Shown: positions 21,380-31,962, counted from the stretch's first letter. The stretch: DNA of 64,000 nt from Fonsecaea monophora (GCF_001642475.1 NW_019173948.1:124001-188000), one strand, 5' to 3'. Program-made: numbers and translations. Notes: a model not told the origin generated them from the sequence alone.

Positions 21380-22915
21380 TTAGCTCATGTCGACGACCAT
21401 GGTCGCCGGCTCCTCGAGGTATTTCTGCACCACCTGGGCCATGCGCGCCATGGTGGCTCCATCCACAACCCTGTGATCGGCGCTCCAGCTCAGATTGACC
21501 GTCTGGGCCGGCCGGACGGAGACGCCGTCTGCGGCGAAGACGGGCACGGTCTTGACCCTGCCTACGCCGACGATGGCGAGCTGGCCCTCGACGATGACAG
21601 GCCCGACAACCTCGCCACCAATGTTGCCGATGTTGCTGACCGTGATGGTGCCGCCCGTGAGGTCGTCGTTGCCGAGCTTCCCGGCCTGGCCAAGCTGCGA
21701 CAGGCGCTGGATCTTCTGCGCGATGGACGTGATGGACCGCGCGTTCACGGCCTTGACCACGGGCACGATCAGGCCGTTGGGCGTGTCCATGGCGATGCCG
21801 ACGTTGTGCACCGCGCGCATCATCAGCTGCGGCTTCTTGGGGTCCGTGGCCAGGTCCAGCCGCGCGTTGAGCAGCGGGTACTGGTTCAGGGCCAGCGACA
21901 CGGCCTTGACGATGAAGGGCAGGTACGAGAACTTCGGCGTCGTCTCTGGGTTGCGCCGCGTGGCATTCAGTCGCGAGCGCATCGCCGCCAGGTTCGTGAT
22001 GTCGACCGTGTCCGAGTACAGGAAGTGCGGGATCGACAGGGACCCCGTCATGCTCTTGAACATGGCCGATTGGATGGGCGTCAGCCGCTGCGCCGTTTCT
22101 GTCTGCTTCGCGTCGATCGCGGGCTTGGACAGCGCCGCGGGGGCTGGTGCTGAACCGACAGCCGGAGTCTGGACAGCAGAAGAGCCCTGCTCGAGATATC
22201 GTAGAACGTCCTCTTTCAGAACACGCCCGTCCTTGCCCGTGCCCGTGATGTCTTCGATGGCGATGCCGTGCTCCTTCAACAGTCCCCTGACGGCAGGAGT
22301 GGCCAGAGAGGCATGTTTGCCTGGCGCTTTGGGCGGTGCAGCAGCAGCAGTAGAACTCGATGTGCCTTGTTCTTTGGGAGAGACGGCGCTGTCACCACCC
22401 TCTGCAGCTACCGCAGCTGATGTTTGTTCCCTGCTTACGACCTTGCTAGGATCGTCGTCCTGAGCAGCACCAGCCGCAGACGACTCCTCCTGAGCCTCTT
22501 GTCCCTCTTCGTCTCCTTCGACCTCGATATCCAACATGGGATCGCCGACCTGCACGACAGCGTCCTGGGGGAAATGGATCCTCTTGATGACGCCGCTGTA
22601 CTTTGACGTGATCTCGACCGAGGCCTTGTCGCTCTGCACCTCACACAGCGGGCTCCATTCCTCGATGGGCGCGCCCTCCTCAACGAACCACTGGATGATC
22701 TGGACCTCCTTGACGCCCTCGCCAATGTCCGACAACCTGTGCGTCTCTATCCGGTCTAATCGGCTCGTAGCGTGGAAGTGTCTGCTCGCGGAAAGGAAAG
22801 GGGGGTATCTGTATGTTCGGGGACGCGTGATCGTGGTGAGGCCGGGGCTGCTCCTCCGCGCCAGTGCCAGCGACTGTAGCCATCGCAGGGCTTGTGGTGA
22901 AGGGACGTATTTCAT
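21380..22915 (-). CDS. Branched-chain alpha-keto acid dehydrogenase E2 (dihydrolipoyl transacylase), mitochondrial
   Basis: E2 core of the BCKDH complex in valine, leucine and isoleucine catabolism, located in the mitochondrial matrix. It has 511 aa and no intron. The presequence (about 1-55) is Arg/Ser-rich and ends near SRHFHATSRLD. The lipoyl domain spans about 56-130, with the lipoylated lysine in QSDKASVE (K97). A Glu/Ala/Ser linker follows, then the E3-binding domain around ATPAVRGLLKEHGI and GTGKDGRVLKEDVL. The catalytic domain ends in the active-site motif SADHRVVDGATMA (H481, D485). The LSDIGEGVKEVQI start of the lipoyl domain separates it from PDH and OGDH E2s. ATG 22915 was chosen because further upstream only TTG is available. 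A long antisense frame (21473-22463) is a GC shadow. Confidence 0.93.
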   Translation of the reverse strand: MKYVPSPQALRWLQSLALARRSSPGLTTITRPRTYRYPPFLSASRHFHATSRLDRIETHRLSDIGEGVKEVQIIQWFVEEGAPIEEWSPLCEVQSDKASVEITSKYSGVIKRIHFPQDAVVQVGDPMLDIEVEGDEEGQEAQEESSAAGAAQDDDPSKVVSREQTSAAVAAEGGDSAVSPKEQGTSSSTAAAAPPKAPGKHASLATPAVRGLLKEHGIAIEDITGTGKDGRVLKEDVLRYLEQGSSAVQTPAVGSAPAPAALSKPAIDAKQTETAQRLTPIQSAMFKSMTGSLSIPHFLYSDTVDITNLAAMRSRLNATRRNPETTPKFSYLPFIVKAVSLALNQYPLLNARLDLATDPKKPQLMMRAVHNVGIAMDTPNGLIVPVVKAVNARSITSIAQKIQRLSQLGQAGKLGNDDLTGGTITVSNIGNIGGEVVGPVIVEGQLAIVGVGRVKTVPVFAADGVSVRPAQTVNLSWSADHRVVDGATMARMAQVVQKYLEEPATMVVDMS

Positions 22916-23466
22916 GGTGCGAGCTCGGAAACGATCGTACAAGACATCGAGCAAGTTTCTCCTCTCCCTTTAATTTTTTTTCCCCTCTCCTGCTGGGGAG
23001 GTTCTTGGACAACCGCAGGTATTTGAGCTCGGTGAGATGGTCGAGGCCAACCGTGGATAACCGACAGGCCGAGTTGGGGGATGGCGGGTGGATAGCGGGT
23101 GGATGCGACATCGGAGACCCCGCCTGCGCTGCCCTGCGCTGCCCGTGTGGAGCAAGAATTGATAACAAGACGCATTAGACTGGCTGACTGGTAGACAGTG
23201 TCTGTCTTGTTCTAGCTTGATGCTGTTGTTCTACATACTTAGCTTCGACATAGTGGTAGGTGATGAATTATGCCTCAGATGAGCCATGAGCGCTGTCACA
23301 ACCACGACAGTCGAGAACGCGCAATGATCAGATTTTGCGGTTACGAGAATGCCATACTTTTCTCAATAAGTAGGACCCATCTCTTGAAGCCCTCACCACA
23401 ATAGAGATCTCTTCTCTGTGAGAAATCTATCTTACGATCGACCTTGTATACTGCCCTAACTACGCA
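22916..23466. other. Intergenic between E2 and CWF19-like genes
   Basis: 550 bp upstream of the E2 gene and downstream of the CwfJ gene, both on the minus strand. A pyrimidine tract (plus strand ctttaattttttttcccctctcc, 22966-22990) is the only notable sequence. No gene is seen. Confidence 0.45.
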
Positions 23467-25548
23467 CTAGCCACCACCCTCGGTGAGCACCCTGGTCCAG
23501 TCGAACTTCCTCCATGCCTTTCTGAAGCTCTCGACCCTCTTGTCTGTCCCCCGGTGCCATCGTCCTTGCCGCTTGATCACATCAGGTTCCAGCCCTAGCA
23601 TGCCCCCAATGATCTCTCGCGCAAACAGATCGCCTCTAGGCCACCGGTCTTGGTCCTCCACGATATGTCCGATCCCGCCGTCCAATTCGAACCAGACGTG
23701 GAAATAGGGCATCTCCTTCACCAGGCTCCGTCGAAACGCCAATCTGCCCAATCCTCCGGTCTTGGCCTTTGCCAAGGTGTCGATGATCTTCTTGTGCTGA
23801 GACCACTCGTCTTCGGTGCTCAGAAAGGCTTCCTTGAAGAACGCGGGTGCCGTCTCCCCTAAGCTGTAAGGGAGTGGTATGACACAAAGCGCGGCGTGCG
23901 GCTTTCGGTGTGGAAAGGCGGCGTTTTCGTAGAAGATGACGTCCCGGCCCTGGTCGTGGTACATACGCGTGAGAGACTTCATAAAGTTGCGGATCTCTTC
24001 CCACTCATCATCGTCGCACTCGAGGAGGTTGGTCCGGTGTTCGGTCGGCACAATCATGGTGGCCTGGGGTGACAGTTCGGGTTCGGTGGGCAGGGTGAGA
24101 TAGGTCCTTGTTGCGAGGGAGACGACGGGAGCAACAGGTGGAGTGTCCGTGTCTTCGTGATGGCAGAGCGGACAGTTCTCCAAGATCTTATTGAGCTTCT
24201 GATACTCGTTGATGGCCACATTGCGGAGGTTGGTTTCGGACTTGTACATCCGCTTGGCCAGCTTCTCGGCGTTCTCCTCAAGGTAGTCAAGATCATTGTC
24301 GAATTTGACATCCTTTGCTATCCTCTCGGCAAGTCGTAATCCTTCTCCTCCTTGCTGTCCGCGGCTGCGGCGTTCTTCTCGGACCATATCTTCAATGCTC
24401 ATGTCTTCATTCTCCTCGACCTGGCCCCGTTCTGCCCCGCGGCGGTTTTGTACTGCCTTGACTTCATTCCGAGGCGCGGATGAGAGCATGCGATTGTCCA
24501 TGGCAGAGAGGGTGATTATCGTGGGATCCTGTGACTCGGACGCAGCAAGCGCGTCGTTGTACTCCCTTTCCAAATCTGCAGCTTTGGGGTCTTTCCTGAT
24601 CTTGGCTCTCATGAGTTGAGCCTTGAGTTTGTTGAGTACCGTCTGATCAACTTTCGGGGTAGTGGATGTGGGTGCTGGGACAGGTATCTGCTCGAGCAAC
24701 ATATCCGGACTGGTCTCGGTCTCCCGTGGTTGAGATCGTCCAGTCCCGGCGCCCGTCTTGCGCTCCTGGAACAACTCTCCGCTGGGCTTGTCCTTGCTCA
24801 CATAGCCCTTGCCGTAGGTCTTCCGGCGATCCAACTCGATTTTTTCTTCCCTGGCATCATCAAATTCTCGAAGACTGTCGTATTGTTCCAGGGCGATATC
24901 GTCCACCTTGCGACCTGTCTCTTCAGCTTGCCGATAGACGCCATTTAATCTAGTCATGCGCCATTGGGAGCCAGCATCTCCAAAGGTGTAGTCAACTTCG
25001 CGAGTGGCAGGTTCCTCTTCGACTTCATGAACAGGGGTACCGTTCTGTAGGTCGCGCAGGTGGTGGTTGAGCTCTCTCTCGTGTATTTTCAGCCCAAAGT
25101 CCGCTTCGAGAGACCCGCCCGTTGGCTTCGGCGACGGTTCACGTCTCTTCTTCTGAACATAATCGACGTCGAGCGCGGAAGGTGCCTCCATCCACGCATC
25201 ACGCTTCAATTCGCCGGGACCTGAGCTTGTTGTGGGAGATTGCTTCTCCCCCTCCTCCTCAGCCTCTTGTGTGTCATTCTCCTCTTTGCTTTCACGGTGG
25301 CGCCGGTGATGGTGGTGATGTCTGTGTCTGTGCCTACTTTCTGACTCGTCGTCTTCTTCTCTGGAGTGCTTTGTTCTCTTGGACCGGTGTCCGTCTTCTT
25401 CATCATAATGTGAATCACCATGTCGAGAACTTCGGTGGTGATGGTGTCGATGCCGGTGTCCCGACTTCTCGTGTTCCCTGCGCCTCTCGCGCCTCTTCTC
25501 CGTCTCCTTCTGCTCTGCGAGCTCCCTCTCAAAGTCTTCCAGCGTCAT
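23467..25548 (-). CDS. CwfJ/Cwf19-like pre-mRNA splicing factor, 693 aa
   Basis: Homologue of fission-yeast Cwf19 / human CWF19L2, which acts at intron-lariat turnover with the spliceosome and the debranching enzyme Dbr1 in the nucleus. Intronless. The N-terminus is a low-complexity Arg/Glu/His region with histidine clusters (HRHRHHHHRSS), and coiled-coil-like segments follow. The C-terminal third has CwfJ_C_1 (CPLCHHED, ATMIVPTEH, RDVIFYENA, HAALCVIPLP) and CwfJ_C_2 (PYFHVWFELDGG, GRWHRGTDKRVESFRKAWRKFDWT) in the right order. Length is typical. The start gives MTLEDFERELAE, a common N-terminus of the family. It is a neighbour of interest because the same window encodes a tRNA gene with a pre-mRNA-type intron, although this is likely coincidence. 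Confidence 0.93.
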   Translation of the reverse strand: MTLEDFERELAEQKETEKRRERRREHEKSGHRHRHHHHRSSRHGDSHYDEEDGHRSKRTKHSREEDDESESRHRHRHHHHHRRHRESKEENDTQEAEEEGEKQSPTTSSGPGELKRDAWMEAPSALDVDYVQKKRREPSPKPTGGSLEADFGLKIHERELNHHLRDLQNGTPVHEVEEEPATREVDYTFGDAGSQWRMTRLNGVYRQAEETGRKVDDIALEQYDSLREFDDAREEKIELDRRKTYGKGYVSKDKPSGELFQERKTGAGTGRSQPRETETSPDMLLEQIPVPAPTSTTPKVDQTVLNKLKAQLMRAKIRKDPKAADLEREYNDALAASESQDPTIITLSAMDNRMLSSAPRNEVKAVQNRRGAERGQVEENEDMSIEDMVREERRSRGQQGGEGLRLAERIAKDVKFDNDLDYLEENAEKLAKRMYKSETNLRNVAINEYQKLNKILENCPLCHHEDTDTPPVAPVVSLATRTYLTLPTEPELSPQATMIVPTEHRTNLLECDDDEWEEIRNFMKSLTRMYHDQGRDVIFYENAAFPHRKPHAALCVIPLPYSLGETAPAFFKEAFLSTEDEWSQHKKIIDTLAKAKTGGLGRLAFRRSLVKEMPYFHVWFELDGGIGHIVEDQDRWPRGDLFAREIIGGMLGLEPDVIKRQGRWHRGTDKRVESFRKAWRKFDWTRVLTEGGG

Positions 25549-26052
25549 TTGGACAAGGCGTCTCTAGGATGTGTCAGTTTGGTGGTGGGAAGTTCACCAC
25601 GTACAAACTGCGGAGAAACTGATGATTATAGCGGCACCTCGAATGTGACAGAGACTAACTCCAGACCGTAATATCCACCTGCTGCTATAAAACTGCTGGA
25701 CATGACCAAACCTAGGCTCGCGCACCTCATTTCTATTCCAACCCGTCCGTATCTTTTTTGTACGTCTGTTTTGCGTAGTCTTCTTTGATTTCAACACTTG
25801 CTGAAGAATCCACAGCATCATGGCCTGGACGATTGAATGTCTGTATAATATTTCTTAAATTGGTCGACCTATTCTTCAACCTCCCATTACAAAGTGGCTC
25901 TATTATGGTTGATTGAGATTTGATCGGCAAGTCTGTTATCACTTCCCATATTCTGTCTTCGAGAGTTGTGCCACCTTAAGAACTCGATCATCACATCAAT
26001 AACAACAGATTAAGATAACCGTGGTACTTGGGAAATACCCAAGCACATTCAG
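25549..26052. other. Intergenic upstream of CwfJ gene and of the kinase ORF
   Basis: 500 bp. It holds the CwfJ promoter and should contain the missing 5' part of the kinase gene, if that is functional. An AT-rich stretch at 25740-25930 contains two ATGs (near 25820 and 25898), but neither connects to the kinase frame through a convincing donor site. Confidence 0.4.
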
Positions 26053-26757
26053 GGATCAACCGCTAGAATAATCATCACCGGTAATCGAGCTGCGAAAATA
26101 TACAGCGCCAATGACGAGAATTTCATCCGAGAATGCAACGTCTTGCGGCGACTAGGCAAGCATCCAAATGCGGTAGAGTTGCTCGATGTCCAAGACAGAA
26201 CAATCGTTCTGCAGGCAGGACGATGTCTACGAGAAATACTTAAAGAGGGCGACATTTCAGATGAACAGCAAGAAAAATGGATCAGAGGACTTGCCTGTGG
26301 TTTGCAGTACGTGCATGAGAACAATGTCATACACGCCGATCTCAACGCTGCCAACGCTATTGTCTCCGGAGATGATGTCGCCATGTGGCTGGACTTTGGT
26401 GGCTCTCAAATTGACGACCAAGAAGCATTGGCGAACTATGACGAGTACAGTTATCGGTCACCAGAGTATCCGGATCCTCCTGTTAGCCGGGCAATGGATA
26501 TCTTTGCTTTTGGCTGTACCGTGTTCGAGATCGAGACAGGCGCTCCGCCGTTCTGGAACGAGACTAAGCACATGTCCCAGGACGGAAGAATGTCCTACGT
26601 CGAGGACATGTATCGCCAACGACTTTTTCCATCCGCGGAAAATCTACGCTTCGGCCCCATAATCATGGGTTGTTGGCAGGGACGCTACGAGTCGATGAGC
26701 GATCTGGAACAAGATTTGAATATTATGGTTGTTCAGCGACCCCAGCCACAGAAATGA
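26053..26757 (+). CDS. Protein kinase-like domain, 5' end unresolved (possible pseudogene)
   Basis: The frame is open from 26014 (just after an in-frame TAA) to the stop at 26757, but it has no ATG before the kinase core. The 26053 boundary is a good acceptor (acattcag/GGATCA). Kinase subdomains are recognisable in order: degenerate Gly-loop GSTARI, VAIK-like AAKIY, a Glu-rich helix region, catalytic loop HADLNAAN (HRDLKxxN with R to A and K to N), LDFGGS (DFG), RSPEYPD (APE-like) and DIFAFGCTVFEIETG. Mg2+- and ATP-binding residues are kept, so the domain could still bind nucleotide. It resembles small single-domain kinases that are expanded in some filamentous fungi. Either a first exon was missed in 25549-26050 or the gene is truncated. 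Confidence 0.6.
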   Translation, partial: GSTARIIITGNRAAKIYSANDENFIRECNVLRRLGKHPNAVELLDVQDRTIVLQAGRCLREILKEGDISDEQQEKWIRGLACGLQYVHENNVIHADLNAANAIVSGDDVAMWLDFGGSQIDDQEALANYDEYSYRSPEYPDPPVSRAMDIFAFGCTVFEIETGAPPFWNETKHMSQDGRMSYVEDMYRQRLFPSAENLRFGPIIMGCWQGRYESMSDLEQDLNIMVVQRPQPQK

Positions 26758-27333
26758 GGACGGCAATCCGGATCAACCCTGTCTACCTGAATCTACCTTG
26801 CCGTCAATTAACAGCGTACACGCTAACATGCCTGAGCAATGAAGCACTGAGACTCAATGTACTCGTGGCGTATGGATGTAGAACAGCAAGGGGAGGAGGG
26901 TGACGGCCAAGCTTGAGCAGTCCACCGTGGTCAGTCAAGCGCAGGAACATCTCAAGTTGAAGCGGCGACGGCCAGGGCTACTCTCAGGTCTGAAGATGGA
27001 TATGGAAAGTATTCGTGTTGAGGTTCTAACGTCGAAATCCCTGTTTCGAGCTTACGAACCCTTCACATCGAGAGTACCATGGTAAGATTTGAATAGTAAG
27101 CGGCTTGATCATCTCAACATTTGTCAATGTCTTGAGAACTATTATTTTCAGCCCCGAAGAAACAGTTTACTACCTTGAACCCAGTATTTCAAAGCAAATG
27201 GGGGTTCGCTATACGACAGATACCTCCTTAGAAACGCTGAGAGTATAGGCTGGATCAGATTGCGCTAAGATCCTCCCTGTCGCCAATCGATGCCGTCCAC
27301 TTCCTGTCCGAGTATGACTGGATTGCATCGAGC
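26758..27333. other. Convergent 3' flanks, no gene seen
   Basis: 575 bp between the kinase stop and the permease stop. Short frames in all phases have no resemblance to known proteins. Confidence 0.45.
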
Positions 27334-29205
27334 TTAACCGACAGCAGTGCAGCTCCAAGACGTTTGGATGGTGCCACCGGGGCCGAAGATCTCCTTGAGG
27401 GATTGAATGGCGGACCAAGAGCCCATCCCGGAAGAGGCCAACCCGCCGAGGGCAAACAGGATCGAGGGAACGGAATACCACCAACTCTTGCGAAGCCCAC
27501 GCATGTACCGAGGCCAACCTTCGTCATGACGAGTGGTAACTCCGGTGTAGGGGTCGAAACCCTCGCCAGGCAGTGCTGCAGCATTCTGGATGGCCCAGGC
27601 CACGTACATGATGGCAGGGATACTGTAGGTGAAGTTGAGACTGAGCAAACCCCCAATAAGATTGGTGATTGACGTGAAATTGGGAACGGAAACGGCAAGC
27701 ACCAAGGCGATGATCCAGTATACTGGACCAAGGACCAGCCAGAAATAGTATCCCTTCTTCGTGCTGATGGGCGGCAGACCGCAAAGCTCCTGGCCGACTT
27801 CCAGGTAGACCGTCTTCATGCCAATGTTGAAATACAAGAAGATGGCGAGGAATCCAGTCACCAAAGCTAGGATGTTGCTGACCAGCTGCAGACCATAGGG
27901 GCTGACAACCTGTGTGATGCTGGTGATGGAGTACTGACCAATATAGGTGTAAACGAAGGCGCCGAAGAAAACGTACACGACCAGGATGAAGGTTTGAGCC
28001 AGGAGACATCCCTTCCAGAAGTCCATCGGATGGCGCATCTCGGACAAGAAGGCGACAAAGAGAAGAGCCCCAGAGTAAGCATAGACGATGGTGTCGATGC
28101 CGTTGAACTGTGCCGCAAACAGATTTGTCGACTGCTGCTGGTATTCGGCAGGTGGCGTACCGATAAAGGTTTTGACCGGGTCGAATTTCTTCAAGAGGGT
28201 TGTCTGGAGAGCGACAGTAGGATCGGGCCCATTGAGAGCAGCAGCTGCACAGATGATAATGAAGCTGACAATGTTGAACCAGACTGCAAAGTTACAGAGC
28301 CAGCCAAGGTGCTTCAAAGATCGCAGCCAGCCCGAAGCCATACCAATGACCATGTTGATGATAACGATGGCGATGTAGCAGACCTTTGCCTTGGCTAGTT
28401 GTGACAAGACCTGTGAGTTGCCCATGAGCACCACACAGACGGAACACCACATCTGAAAGGCCTGAGTGACGTTGATGAAGTGACGGGTCTTGGGACCGAA
28501 GAGACGGAAGAAAGGATCGCCAAAGCTCAACATGGGGTAGCGCGAGGAGTCAAGAGCCAGAAAGACCTTCCAGATCATCAGCCCCGAGGCGGCGGCGGCG
28601 ATTCCGAAAAGCACGAAAATGCCGACACCGAGACCGTAGCCAACACTGGCGAAGACATACGGAGTCTGACTCCAGCCAAGAATGTCGGTGGTGATGAGGT
28701 AGAAGATGGTGATCCAGCCAGTGGTGCGGAGCGCGCGAGCTGCTCGTCGCCACTCGGCATCCATATCGTGGATTTTTGACGGCGCGATTGGGGTGAGCCC
28801 CGAGTCGTTGGCAACAATGGCGTTCTTCTCCTTCTCGGGATGGTCCTGCTTCGCGCTGTCGCTGTGTGTCACCTCCTCTTGAGAGCCTTCGATACTGGAA
28901 GCATCAAATTCGGTGCTGTTGCTGAAATAGGCTTTGAGGTAGCCCACCATGCCTCCGCCCTTGAGCTTGGCCATATATCGCCGGTATTCCTCGGCCTCCA
29001 TCTCACGTTCGATCTTGGCCCAGAAGCTATATTCTTCAAAGGTGACAGTAGGGTCCAGCCGGGCCTGCAAACCCCAGAGACGCTGCCGGATGCCTGGGTG
29101 AGCGCCGCTCTGCGACAGCTGACGAAGTTTATCAGGCTCCTGGAGCTCGCTCAGCTCCTTGTTACCCGTACTGATGGCCATGGGGCCGGTTGGTATGATC
29201 GACAT
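27334..29205 (-). CDS. AAAP-family amino-acid permease (Mtr-like), 623 aa
   Basis: Eleven-span transporter of the Aa_trans family, which includes the fungal neutral amino-acid permease Mtr. Intronless. The first span begins near residue 165 (TGWITIFYLITTDILGW), with GYGLGVGIFVLFGIAAAASG next. Family-typical segments follow, such as FNGIDTIVYAYSGALLFVAFLSEMRHPMDFWKG and the closing TNLIGGLLSLNFTYSIPA. The cytosolic N-terminal region of about 160 residues is unusually long and charged (EKIEREMEAEEYRRY-like, KQDHPEKEKN), and could carry trafficking or ubiquitylation signals. The C-terminus is short. The start is the first ATG of the frame; MAIST at codon 9 is an alternative. Substrate specificity is inferred only at family level. 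Confidence 0.9.
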   Translation of the reverse strand: MSIIPTGPMAISTGNKELSELQEPDKLRQLSQSGAHPGIRQRLWGLQARLDPTVTFEEYSFWAKIEREMEAEEYRRYMAKLKGGGMVGYLKAYFSNSTEFDASSIEGSQEEVTHSDSAKQDHPEKEKNAIVANDSGLTPIAPSKIHDMDAEWRRAARALRTTGWITIFYLITTDILGWSQTPYVFASVGYGLGVGIFVLFGIAAAASGLMIWKVFLALDSSRYPMLSFGDPFFRLFGPKTRHFINVTQAFQMWCSVCVVLMGNSQVLSQLAKAKVCYIAIVIINMVIGMASGWLRSLKHLGWLCNFAVWFNIVSFIIICAAAALNGPDPTVALQTTLLKKFDPVKTFIGTPPAEYQQQSTNLFAAQFNGIDTIVYAYSGALLFVAFLSEMRHPMDFWKGCLLAQTFILVVYVFFGAFVYTYIGQYSITSITQVVSPYGLQLVSNILALVTGFLAIFLYFNIGMKTVYLEVGQELCGLPPISTKKGYYFWLVLGPVYWIIALVLAVSVPNFTSITNLIGGLLSLNFTYSIPAIMYVAWAIQNAAALPGEGFDPYTGVTTRHDEGWPRYMRGLRKSWWYSVPSILFALGGLASSGMGSWSAIQSLKEIFGPGGTIQTSWSCTAVG

Positions 29206-30022
29206 GTTCGGTGATGGCCAGACGACAACCAGGCCGTAAAAGAGGACGGAAGAGTTGGGTCAGGAATGAAAGGTGAAAGGAGGTCAGAAACTCGCAATGG
29301 TCTGCAGCGTGGTTATGTATGCCAGCCCGCATGCTGGAGGAGCGCTGGTGGCAGCTGCCATGCCGATACAACCAGGATGCCCTCGTGGCCTCGCCCACGA
29401 CAGACATGCCCGATCCTGTGAAGAACCTTCCATTTGGAATGTCTGCAATATCCACCACATGCAGGACCTGCCATGTTTTGGAGGGCTGGGGTAGGATTGC
29501 CACTCGGGCTGCCCTCTTCCTCCCTGTCCAAAGGCCTATGAAGATTCAACCGGACGAACAAAATCATAGGTTGTTATCAAAGGCGAGAAACTATTCACCG
29601 GCGACTGAGATTCTTGGGTAGGAGAACGGCCGATCAGTGGCAACAGCTCCCAGGAATGATTGAGCTAGCCCTCGCAACCCGAGAGCTGTGGCGCCACCAG
29701 CATGCTTGTTCGAAGATAACGGTGCGCTACCATGAGCTTGAATTGGAAGCGAGGTCGAGTGGCCGATGGATACGACCGGGGTGTGTCCAAGGAGAAGTGT
29801 CAAGTATTTCTTACCGGATGAGGCAGGTGTGGTTCCAACTGCGTCTTCGTGGGCTCGTAACAGGCTCATGGGTGCTTTTGGTTGACGTGGTGGCTATGTG
29901 CGCTACTTAGAACACTAAGACATTTAGCCTCGTGATCCGTCTAATCTCAAAGAGATTTAAGCATATACAAGCAATCACTAGTCTCCACTAAAATGCCTAC
30001 TAAGCCTCGAACAAGCATATCA
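29206..30022. other. Upstream region of the permease gene
   Basis: About 800 bp. It holds the permease promoter. Frames at 29273-29621 on both strands are short and unlike any family. No clear TATA box was seen. Confidence 0.4.
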
Positions 30023-30554
30023 TCAAGGTCCCACTAGCGGGCCTCCCGACACCCGTCCAATATCCGCCCCCGGCCCGCCTGATGATAAGAGCACGTAACT
30101 GGACTCGGTCAGGAAGGTGCCATTGGCAGAAAAGTCGGCGGTGCGGTTGTCAATGCGGACATATCTGGAGCCCAGGGTTGATTCCACGATGCCACCTTCA
30201 GGTACTACAATGGCCCCCTGATCGGCGTCGAGACTTGATGAAATTGCTGGAGCCGAGGTCAGATCTGATAGCGAATTCTTCAAATCAAAGATGCGCACCT
30301 GCGACGCCTTCCGCATTGAGAGAAGTTGGCGTGATTCCAATCTTGAGCGAATAGCGAAGTACCCTATCGCAGGCCATATTGACGGATTCGCGGATGAGAG
30401 AGTTGCATTCGGAATCTCCTACCTGCATGTTCACCTCACCGAAGCCCTTCTCAGCAGGGCCTCTCGAAGAGCCATCGAGCAGACCGAACAGACCGAACAG
30501 ACCGAACAGATGGGTCAGGAGACCGCTTGGATTCAAAAATTCGAATCTCGCCAT
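30023..30554 (-). CDS. Tentative two-exon small protein, 135 aa, unrecognised
   Basis: ATG at 30554 opens a frame (MARFEFLNPSGLLTHL) that reaches a good donor after ATGCAG (gtaggag). The acceptor cgtcgcag/GTGCGC then joins in phase to a second frame ending at 30023. Exons are 30554-30423 and 30298-30023, with a 124-nt intron. The first exon includes a FGLFGLFGLL run produced by a 9-nt repeat. The second has ESTLGSRYVRIDNRT and FSANGTFLTESSYVLLSSGG, a balanced globular-looking sequence. I do not recognise a family. The splice sites and codon usage are plausible but unsupported, so this may be chance or a decayed gene. Confidence 0.3.
30479..30510 (+). repeat. Nine-nucleotide tandem repeat (cagaccgaa)x3
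   Basis: Three tandem copies of cagaccgaa plus a partial cag. In the tentative minus-strand gene it encodes the FGL repeat. It is length-variable in principle. Confidence 0.8.
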
Positions 30555-31962
30555 CGTGTCGAGTCAACTGAGCGTTGATGATAGAACAAGAGTGACGAAC
30601 GTACTCGGGTTCACCGGCCAACCTTCAAAGGTCCAGGAACGATCCGCACTTGCTGACCTGGAGTCTACCTCTGACAGGTAGAATCACTGTCGCGGTCTTG
30701 CTGTTGAGATCATGTGGTGTCTGCCGTCCATGAATGGATCCCCGGGCATTGTTGGGATCGAGACCGCTGTACAAAAACATCACGGAAACTTGCCGAGGGT
30801 CGAGGAGCTCAGTTTACCAGACAATCCTGTCCAGTACCTCTTCTCTCGGAAAGACGGAACATACTGTATACTCGTTATTCCCGACCCAAGACCAGTGTTG
30901 GGCCTGAGTTCGGCCAATACCAAGGTTGGCAATTATAGCAATTGCACCAAATTTGGGTGTTTCCGCCCACTGATGCCGCCACACAAATCTTAGATTTACC
31001 TAACCCTCGCGTTTGAAATTGTGCATGGTGTCTTTCACGCACGTCGCTATCACCTTCTTGAGCAGTCTATCCTAGCTGGCAGAGACCGGCGTAGGTAAAT
31101 AGACCGGTTCAGGCGGGTGTGGTCATTGTAAAGCCTCAATTTGAGGATGTAAGCAGCGGGGTGTTTTGTGTCTTGCAGCAGACCCATGTCATTCATATTC
31201 TTGGCCAGGTAAGATTTCGAGGCAATCCTGGTTTGTTCCTGTTATCGGCCTTTGTGAGTTGCGATTGGCTAGCATCATCGAGATGACTGGCGCTTGTCTG
31301 GGGTAGAGCTATTCTTCTCTCACCTGTTGTAGCTAAGTCGACACACGAGCTGATGTCGATACGCAGAGAAGCCTCGATTCGCACAGGATGAGATGCTAGA
31401 GCGTAAGGTGACACCCTACCAGGGTTTATGCATGAACGCCTTCTTTCGAGCAGGGAAAGGCATGCGATCTTCGCAACCGAAGTGCCGTAGCCATGACCAT
31501 ACCGGCCTCCGAAGTGGTTCGGCCCTTTACTTACCTCACATCAAACCGTTTGGAGTAGTCCGTGAAGGTGGGGGCAGAGAAGAGAGGATACGACCCCTGT
31601 ACACGAGAAAGAGATCCATGGTGATCACGTGGAAATTTCGCATATCAGTGCGACCTCCGCAGCCCATGCTAAGATATCTGAGAGCAGTATGAGGATATAC
31701 TGCGTGGTAGATGGAGAGTTTGGTCAGGTTAAGAGGAATAGTAGTGCCAAGGTTTGTAATGACACTCCATCACCTCTGCCACAGGTGTCAGCACGTGTGA
31801 AATGACATCACAATATTAAGCACAAGGCGGCATCAGCTTCCTTCTAAACAGGGACAAATGCGTCCTAGGAATTTTCCAAAGTTCCCCAGATTCTATCAGC
31901 AGTGCGGACTCCCTCTTCCCACACATAGACCTCTTCTCTACCACGACGTTGGATTAGACAAT
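30555..31962. other. Gene-poor stretch upstream of GPN1
   Basis: 1.4 kb without a convincing gene on either strand. Frames of 70-99 codons (30712-30993, 31393-31692, 31193-31414) show no family features. The last 150 bp hold the GPN1 promoter/leader. Confidence 0.45.

Noticed and set aside
21473..22463. Two long plus-strand frames (226 and 322 codons)
   Set aside because: Antisense to the E2 transacylase gene in its GC-rich part. No start context or family features.
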